A stretch of 64,000 nt of DNA from positions 62,001 to 126,000 of the forward strand of contig CAYQBG010000006.1 in assembly GCA_964415675.1 (NCBI GenBank), in the 5' to 3' direction. The notes below the pieces were generated by a model that saw only the letters and a program-made list of their open reading frames with translations, had not been told where the DNA came from and ran no database searches. The first letter of the stretch is position 1. Every line of letters begins with the position of its first letter. Both the position numbers and the translations under genes were made by a program. Below, piece after piece: positions 58,828-64,000 of this stretch. This stretch comes from UBA5336 sp964415675. Its GTDB lineage: Bacteria > Pseudomonadota > Alphaproteobacteria > Caulobacterales > Hyphomonadaceae.

Positions 58828-60162
58828 ATGGCTCTCGTCAAACGACACTCCGCCAGGCCTTCCTCGGGTTGGCTCCAGGCGGTCATATTCAATGCGATGC
58901 TGGTCCTGATCCCTGTGCTGGCCGCAAATGTCGTGGCCGGTGTGTTTTCCCTGCGTGAATTCCCTGCCGAGCCGACCATCGAATCGATTGTTGAGACACG
59001 TACTGAAATCGACCAGGCGTTTCGCGATATGACGCCTCGCGGCGCCGATCCCCGGACCTATTGGTCAGACCTCGTCGACAGGGAGCTAAGAGCGCGAGAC
59101 ATGGCCGCCGCGCGCGGCTTTTTGCTTGCCGCTCCTCAGTTGCTTGAAGAACGCGACCGCAAGGCAATCGCCAGTGCCAGCAGCGAAAATGCCAGCAATC
59201 CGCGGTTTGCCACAGAGGATGAACGGCTTGCCGCTGCCGCCCTGCTCTTTCTGCCCAATGACGTCCGAGCACGCTATGAGACGGCAACGCGCCCACCGAC
59301 ACTGCGGTTCGAGCGTCAGACCGCCCGGGGAACCAAGACTGACACGGCCAGTACGGACGAATCCGGCCCCGCGCAGCGCGCTGAAACCGCTCAACCCGCC
59401 GGGGACGATCAGATTCGCCCTTCTGCGATTGGCGGCAAGGATGCCGGTGCTGCATTTTCGGTTCTCGGCCGAATTGAAGACCTGGCGCGCAATTCGCGCG
59501 AATGGATCGCCGCAGACGAGTTTGGCAATGGCGCACGCGACAATGGTTTCGACTTGCGCCTGACCGGTCTGGGACTGATCGCAGACGACGTTCTTGACCA
59601 GCCGGAATATAATATCCGGCAAGCTGCATCGCTCCTGCGGTCCGTACACCGGGCGGGCCGGCTGACATCGCGTTACCAGCAGAGGCTGGAAGCCGGTCTC
59701 GACGCCGTCCTTCCGCCGGCGACACTTCGCACGCGCCTTCAGGCAGAGTTCGAGGATATCGCCCCCTTGTCAGAGCGCAGCGACGCGGTTGCCGAGGTAT
59801 TCCGTTCGACCCTGCGTGCCGACGCAATGGGTGCATTGATTGGCGAGATTGCTCAGATTAATCGATTGCACGATGCTGTAGGTCTCGTCGCGGCCGTTGG
59901 ACTGGTCGAGCATGTTCAGACGAGCGCGGACATGCGACGGATCCGACTGATCGCAGAGGCTGGCGGGGACCGTGCCGTCGCACTTGAAAAACAGCTGGGA
60001 GACGACCTGCTTGATATCGCGCGAACCGGCATCAAGCTGTCACGCAGCGATGTGCTGGAAATCATGGGACTTGCGGCCGCCGCGATGGCGGTTTTCTGGA
60101 TGGCGCTTGCGGCGCTGCAACGATCCCTTGTCTCGCGCCGTCAGGGCTTCGGCATTATTTGA
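58828..60162 (+). CDS. Two-TM protein of unknown function
   Basis: A 444-residue protein with one hydrophobic segment near each end (about 20-42 and 412-434), separated by a large soluble, mostly helical region with acidic and Ala-rich stretches. Topology suggests a periplasmic or cytosolic core held at the membrane by two anchors. The central region about 165-205 is low complexity (Thr/Ser/Ala/Pro). No family recognised. It stands alone between divergent dksA and convergent marC-type genes. Confidence 0.75.
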   Translation: MALVKRHSARPSSGWLQAVIFNAMLVLIPVLAANVVAGVFSLREFPAEPTIESIVETRTEIDQAFRDMTPRGADPRTYWSDLVDRELRARDMAAARGFLLAAPQLLEERDRKAIASASSENASNPRFATEDERLAAAALLFLPNDVRARYETATRPPTLRFERQTARGTKTDTASTDESGPAQRAETAQPAGDDQIRPSAIGGKDAGAAFSVLGRIEDLARNSREWIAADEFGNGARDNGFDLRLTGLGLIADDVLDQPEYNIRQAASLLRSVHRAGRLTSRYQQRLEAGLDAVLPPATLRTRLQAEFEDIAPLSERSDAVAEVFRSTLRADAMGALIGEIAQINRLHDAVGLVAAVGLVEHVQTSADMRRIRLIAEAGGDRAVALEKQLGDDLLDIARTGIKLSRSDVLEIMGLAAAAMAVFWMALAALQRSLVSRRQGFGII

Positions 60163-60185
60163 CTGGCATGGCTCTCAGGGACCGT

Positions 60186-60848
60186 TCAGGATGCGATTTG
60201 CAGCTGGAATGCATCCGCAACGCCATCAAGCAATAGCTGCACGGACAGCGCGGCCAGTATCACACCGAGTATCCGCGTCAGGGCGCCGGCAATGCTCGGC
60301 CCCATGGCTCGCACAATCGGCCCGGCAGCAAGGAAAATCACCAGGACAAGCAAAAGGTTGGCCGCAAGAGCGGCGACGATGACACCCTTTTCAGCGGTAC
60401 TCTCGGCCTCCGCCATGTAGAACATCGCGCTCGCAATGGTGCCCGGGCCTGCGATCATCGGGATACCGATCGGGAAGACGGATACATCTTCAGGTTCGGC
60501 TGCGCTGGCGTCATGCTCCGACATCACGGTCTCGGCCCGGTTTTCGCGCCGCTCGGTCCGCTTTTCGAAGACCATGTCGAGCGCGATCAGAAACAGCAGG
60601 ACACCGCCGGCTGCCTTGAACGCCGCTATCGTGATATGCATGGCACCCAGAAGCCAGGAACCGGCAAAGGCGAAGAAGAAGATAATCAGCGTTGCCACGA
60701 TCGTGGACTTTACCGCCATGCTGCGCCGGTAACGGGCATCGCCGCCCGATGTCAGTGTCGCAAAGACGGGAGCCACGCCGAGAACGTCGATCAGGACGAA
60801 AAAGGTGACAAATGTCGCGGTAAACTTTGAGAGGAGTTCTGCATCCAT
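60186..60848 (-). CDS. MarC-family integral membrane protein
   Basis: A 220-residue protein with six predicted spans. FVTFFVLIDVLGVAPVFATL and the SVFPIGIPMIAGPGTIASAM segment are the signatures of the MarC/YchE family. Function unsettled; it was once linked to antibiotic resistance without support. A charged loop with EKRTERRENRAET separates the two halves. No clear ribosome site before the ATG. Confidence 0.9.
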   Translation of the reverse strand: MDAELLSKFTATFVTFFVLIDVLGVAPVFATLTSGGDARYRRSMAVKSTIVATLIIFFFAFAGSWLLGAMHITIAAFKAAGGVLLFLIALDMVFEKRTERRENRAETVMSEHDASAAEPEDVSVFPIGIPMIAGPGTIASAMFYMAEAESTAEKGVIVAALAANLLLVLVIFLAAGPIVRAMGPSIAGALTRILGVILAALSVQLLLDGVADAFQLQIAS

Positions 60849-60940
60849 GAGCGCGCGTCTAGGACAGTTTCAGGCCAAATAGAACCACCCGGCCACATGG
60901 TTTTTTCCGTCAGCGTCCACTTTGCCCATCCACAGGGACG

Positions 60941-61228
60941 TTAGCGGGCCATCTTCACAGCATCGAGGAGCTCCTGCACCTCTTCGGAAACAATCGACAC
61001 TTCCTCTGCATTGACCTGCAGCCCGGCAACATCCTGAACCATCGCCATGAGGAGGCGATGACCGCGCAGTCTTTGCAGAAGGCCTTTCCGGCCGAGCGGT
61101 CCGTCAGCTTCCGCAAACCGGCCCCCACCCAGATCGACCCTTATACCGTCGCACGGCTCGCCAGCCTCAAGGCACGAAATCGCCTGCTCCAGAGAGACGA
61201 CCTGCATATCCTCTATAAGGCACCCCAT
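60941..61228 (-). CDS. Small protein of unknown function overlapping flbT
   Basis: A 95-residue acidic protein (MGCLIEDMQVVSLEQAISCL at the N-terminus, ending AVKMAR) with no recognised family. AAGGAAG precedes the ATG at 61228; a second ATG at 61246 lies inside the end of flbT and would give an 8-bp overlap. Co-transcription with flbT hints at a flagellar regulatory role, but this is inference. Confidence 0.65.
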   Translation of the reverse strand: MGCLIEDMQVVSLEQAISCLEAGEPCDGIRVDLGGGRFAEADGPLGRKGLLQRLRGHRLLMAMVQDVAGLQVNAEEVSIVSEEVQELLDAVKMAR

Positions 61229-61238
61229 GGCGCTTCCT

Positions 61239-61628
61239 TCAGGCATCGACCATCTCCCGCTGGGCCGCGACCAGCTTTCGGCAGCCGGTCAGTCCGCGAT
61301 AAAGCGCGCCGCTTGCAATGTCGCGCGAGATATCAAGCGCACGCTCGCGCAGGTCCACATCCGGTTCGGATTTGATCAGCGCAGCGAGAGCGAGCGCGGC
61401 GCGGTCATAGGCCGGTCCCTCCGTCTCTCCGGTAAGGTACATCTGCATCACGGCAAAATAGACCTTGCGGGCCGGAGTATCGGCCTCTTCAGGCTGCATG
61501 ATATCTTTTTCCCGAAGCACACGGGCATGGTTTTCGAGCAACAGCACACCCCGGCGCTCACCGTTGCGCAGAACGGCGCCATTGACCACGAAGGTCTCAC
61601 CCGGCTTAAGCGACAGTTTCAGAGGCAT
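61239..61628 (-). CDS. flbT: Flagellar biosynthesis repressor FlbT
   Basis: A 129-residue protein starting MPLKLSLKPGETFVVNGAVL and containing RNGERRGVLLLENHARVLRE and KVYFAVMQMYLTG, the FlbT family pattern. In Caulobacter FlbT binds the flagellin mRNA leader and represses its translation until the hook is complete. The usual flaF partner is not seen. Start at 61628, where the family begins; the upstream frame to 61709 is not conserved. Confidence 0.92.
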   Translation of the reverse strand: MPLKLSLKPGETFVVNGAVLRNGERRGVLLLENHARVLREKDIMQPEEADTPARKVYFAVMQMYLTGETEGPAYDRAALALAALIKSEPDVDLRERALDISRDIASGALYRGLTGCRKLVAAQREMVDA

Positions 61629-61863
61629 GATCTTACGCTGCTCAAATGTTTCTTTCCCAGTTTCGAAAGAATCCATCTTTTGTGTTAATGTTCTCTTTCG
61701 CAAGATCAAGCGTGCTGTAGATTTTCCAGGCGCCTTTTATCTTGCCCGAGCCGCGCGTCAGCGTAACCGGCGCCCCCTTCCCGCACCGTCACGGCTTGCA
61801 CCGCGCGCACGACGCCTTAATGTCGCGGCGCAGTGATCAGATACGACCCAAGGGGAGTCCAAT

Positions 61864-62736
61864 ATGCGCTTTGAAGGCACAGAAAATTATGTCGCGACCG
61901 AGGATCTGCGGGTTGCGGTCAACGCCGCCATTGCGCTGGAGCGCCCGCTCCTCATCAAGGGCGAGCCTGGAACCGGCAAGACCGTTCTGGCCATCGAGGT
62001 GGCCAGGGCTCTCGATATTCCGCTGATCGAATGGCACATCAAATCCACAACGAAGGCCGCTCAGGGCCTTTATGAATATGATGCAGTCGCGCGCCTGCGC
62101 GATGGACAGATGGGCGATGAGCGTTCCAAGGATGTTCGCAACTATATCAAGAAGGGCAAGCTCTGGGAGGCCTTCACCTCCGAGAAGCGCCCGATCCTGC
62201 TGATCGACGAGATCGACAAGGCGGATATCGAATTCCCCAATGACCTCCTGCAGGAGCTCGACCGGATGGAATTCTATGTCTACGAGACCGATGAGACCGT
62301 GAAGGCCGTCCAGCGCCCGATCGTCATCATTACCTCGAACAATGAAAAGGAGCTGCCGGACGCATTTCTGCGCCGCTGCTTCTTCCACTTTATCAAATTC
62401 CCCGACGAGCAGGTGATGCGCGAAATCGTCGATGTGCACTATCCCGGCATCAAGCAGAAACTGGTCAAGGAAGCGCTGACCACATTCTATTCCATGCGCG
62501 AGGTTCCCGGCCTGAAGAAGAAGCCATCCACTTCGGAACTGCTCGACTGGCTGAAACTGCTGATGAATGAGGATGTCGACCTGGAAGCGCTGCGCGAACA
62601 GGATCCCGAAAAGCTCACACCGCCCCTGCATGGTGCGCTCCTGAAGAATGAGCAGGATGTGGCCCTGTTCGAGCGGCTGGCCTTCCTCAGCCGTCGACAG
62701 GGCGAAGGCGGCGGGCGGCGTGGGCCGGCGGGTTAG
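61864..62736 (+). CDS. MoxR-type AAA+ ATPase
   Basis: A 290-residue MoxR/CoxD-like AAA+ protein: Walker A GEPGTGKT (33-40), Walker B ILLIDEIDKA, sensor 1 ITSNNEKELPDAF, arginine finger region RRCFF. These act with a VWA partner (CoxE-type) to insert cofactors or activate enzymes. AGGGGAG precedes the ATG. No VWA gene is visible downstream before the window edge, and its last 80 bases are duplicated at 63685-63764. Confidence 0.9.
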   Translation: MRFEGTENYVATEDLRVAVNAAIALERPLLIKGEPGTGKTVLAIEVARALDIPLIEWHIKSTTKAAQGLYEYDAVARLRDGQMGDERSKDVRNYIKKGKLWEAFTSEKRPILLIDEIDKADIEFPNDLLQELDRMEFYVYETDETVKAVQRPIVIITSNNEKELPDAFLRRCFFHFIKFPDEQVMREIVDVHYPGIKQKLVKEALTTFYSMREVPGLKKKPSTSELLDWLKLLMNEDVDLEALREQDPEKLTPPLHGALLKNEQDVALFERLAFLSRRQGEGGGRRGPAG

Positions 62737-62737
62737 G
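62660..62737 (+). repeat. Direct repeat A: 3' end of the moxR gene
   Basis: The last 78 bases of the MoxR gene (including its stop). The same sequence, with one substitution, one 3-nt insertion and one 1-nt deletion, occurs at 63685-63764, so the two form about 1-kb-spaced direct repeats around the NERD gene. Confidence 0.9.
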
Positions 62738-62739
62738 GG

Positions 62740-63465
62740 TCAGGCGAGGCTGCGAACGAAGCGGGCGAAATCGATCATTTGCTGATGCTTGAGGCGATCA
62801 GGTCGGGATCTGATATGCTTGACCAGTGCCGCACCGTTCAGAACCGGCGTCTTGGCGGGCACAGGCTGAACGATTTCGCATCCAGGCATGGCGACGATGG
62901 GCTGGACGAAGTGAAATTGGCCGGAGTGTTTTTCATAGGCTTCGGCCAGCCATTTCGCTCCTCGACGGGCCTGATGACACGGTCGGGCGAATTTTGAGAC
63001 CACTTCGTCATTACGCACAACAATTCTGGGCGCATGCTTTCCACGACCGTTCCACATTTTTGTCTCAATGACGTAAATGCCGGAGCGATGGATCAAAATG
63101 TGGTCAATATCACCGATTTTGGCGGGCTTAGGCATCACCCCGTGGAAAGTCGTCGCACCATCGCGAACAAGATGGTCAAGCGCATGGGCGATTAGCTTTT
63201 CCCCATGGCGCCCCTGGGCCATCCGCCCCGTCGCATGCTGTGCGCTGAGCGCGATGACCGTGCCTGTCATCAACAGTCCGAGCCCGGCGAGACTGACAGC
63301 TTGCGGACCTAGCCATTCGCTGACTTGCAAGGACGAGGACAAGCCGAGTCCCATGGCAAGCAGGAACAGACCCAGGACCGCCATATTGAGGCGTTCGCTC
63401 AATCGCTGCTGGATCCTTTCACCTGCTTCGCGACGCGTATTTATGTTCAGCGCTGGGTTCTTCAT
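62740..63465 (-). CDS. NERD (nuclease-related) domain membrane protein
   Basis: A 241-residue protein. Two hydrophobic segments at about 27-47 and 51-73 anchor it; the rest is a NERD domain with GEKLIAHALDHLVRDGATTF, IGDIDHILIHRSGIYVIETK and MWNGRG, including the D-x-D/E-T-K catalytic-like residues of PD-(D/E)xK nucleases. Target unknown; NERD proteins sometimes occur with defence genes. Its 3' end lies 3 nt from the moxR stop on the opposite strand. GGAGGGCTC precedes the ATG. Confidence 0.85.
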   Translation of the reverse strand: MKNPALNINTRREAGERIQQRLSERLNMAVLGLFLLAMGLGLSSSLQVSEWLGPQAVSLAGLGLLMTGTVIALSAQHATGRMAQGRHGEKLIAHALDHLVRDGATTFHGVMPKPAKIGDIDHILIHRSGIYVIETKMWNGRGKHAPRIVVRNDEVVSKFARPCHQARRGAKWLAEAYEKHSGQFHFVQPIVAMPGCEIVQPVPAKTPVLNGAALVKHIRSRPDRLKHQQMIDFARFVRSLA

Positions 63466-63821
63466 GAGCCCTCCAGCGTCGGAACATAGATGATCTGTTT
63501 GAGTATGCCCCTAAAGGCTCGTTCTCGTTTGAAGGGATCCGATTAAGTTGGGGCTCAGGATATCGCCAAACTCCCCTCAATCCATCGCATCGACGTCCCT
63601 GGCGCCCGAGACGCTGACATGTCGCCGCCCGGCGAGGTCTTTTCGGCTGTCGGACAATCGGCCCACCTGAAATTGTGCAGTATTTGGCCCTGTTCGAGCG
63701 GCTGGCCTTCCTCAGCCATCGACAGGGCGAAGGCGGCGGCGGGCGGCGTGGCCGGCGGGTTAGGCTTGACCAGGCGCTGATGGCTGTGCCCTTCTGAATG
63801 TCAGGCAGGAGGGAAAGAGAT
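63466..63821. other. Decayed spacer containing the moxR 3'-end relic
   Basis: No intact gene. 63666-63764 is a degraded copy of the end of the moxR gene: 63685-63764 matches closely, and weaker identity reaches back to about 63666 (CCTGA). The rest upstream holds nothing recognisable. AGGAGG at about 63807 belongs to the next gene. Confidence 0.8.
63685..63764 (+). pseudogene. Duplicated fragment of the moxR 3' end (direct repeat B)
   Basis: Eighty bases matching 62660-62737 with five differing bases in total (one substitution, 3-nt insertion, 1-nt deletion). The frame is shifted by the indels, so it cannot encode the same peptide tail. It lies on the far side of the NERD gene and probably marks one edge of an insertion or rearrangement. 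Confidence 0.85.
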
Positions 63822-64000
63822 ATGCAACAGATCGTGCCGACCGGGGCCGCGCTTGCCATCCTTCTGACTGGATGCGCCAGTTCACCGGAACCTGTCGCCA
63901 GCGCGCCGGCCGTTTCGCCCTCCGCTGCGGAACCGGCATTCGATCCGGCAATCTGGGAGAAAGCCGGGAATGGCGCTCTGGTTCACAGGAAAAGTGGCGG
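63822..64000 (+). CDS. Lipoprotein, N-terminal part only (cut by window end)
   Basis: Starts MQQIVPTGAALAILLTGCAS: a lipoprotein signal with Cys at residue 18 as likely lipidation site. The next 40 residues are Ala/Pro/Ser-rich, then FDPAIWEKAGNGALVHRKSG. AGGAGGG lies 8 nt before the ATG. Family not recognised from this fragment. Confidence 0.7.
   Translation, partial: MQQIVPTGAALAILLTGCASSPEPVASAPAVSPSAAEPAFDPAIWEKAGNGALVHRKSG

Overview
The window reads as a chromosomal segment of a marine-type alphaproteobacterium, most like Hyphomonadaceae/Maricaulales. The evidence is GC-rich coding, an alphaproteobacterial DksA with a single-Cys finger, FlbT, a large Oar-like TonB receptor, ectoine catabolism and densely packed operons. 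The taxonomic guess is inference, since no rRNA is present. No transposase, integrase or CRISPR array was seen. RNA genes are limited to one tRNA-Ala(CGC).

Layout. 1-2.9 kb: the 5' end of dnaX, tesB, thpR and a tandem-FKBP lipoprotein. 3.06-4.7 kb: tRNA-Ala followed by an AT-richer insert with a ParA-type ATPase overlapping a small SAP-like protein; this is the clearest horizontally acquired spot. 4.9-9.2 kb: a tight operon of CnoX (thioredoxin-TPR), a Lon-substrate-domain protein, a Trm112-like protein and a DUF971 protein, followed by an ArnT-type glycosyltransferase. 9.2-18.2 kb: GST, lipoprotein, O-acetylhomoserine sulfhydrylase, an acyl-CoA ligase with a methyltransferase, NAD synthetase, an exported nuclease and a nitroreductase. 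18.2-23.4 kb: a four-gene ectoine degradation operon (DoeB2, DoeD, DoeA, DoeC) carrying ectoine to aspartate. 23.4-28.2 kb: NUDIX, RNase R, desaturase and cupin. 28.2-34.2 kb: agmatine to putrescine (AguA, AguB) and SpeD, surrounding a 1017-residue TonB receptor.

34.3-45.2 kb: a second glycosyltransferase with a kinase-like phosphotransferase, exported MsrA, the PbpC/alpha-2-macroglobulin pair and a DUF3307 membrane protein. 45.6-46.5 kb: a two-gene ArsR-ArsI organoarsenical module with a perfect palindromic operator. 46.6-55.4 kb: a BON-LysM protein, thiolase, a thioredoxin-fusion lipoprotein, a 536-residue disordered protein of unknown family, a GST and a second TonB receptor. 55.5-61.6 kb: an OmpA-type lipoprotein, RecR, a divergent FliM/FliN-like protein, DksA, an unknown two-TM protein, MarC, and FlbT with an overlapping small gene. 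61.8-64 kb: a MoxR-type ATPase whose 3' end is duplicated about 1 kb downstream, bracketing a NERD-domain gene, then a truncated lipoprotein gene.

Most of the window is housekeeping and stress or envelope metabolism. The points most worth following are the tRNA-linked ParA/SAP pair, the moxR-NERD duplication, the ArsR-ArsI module, the ectoine operon, and two families of dispersed intergenic palindromic repeats.
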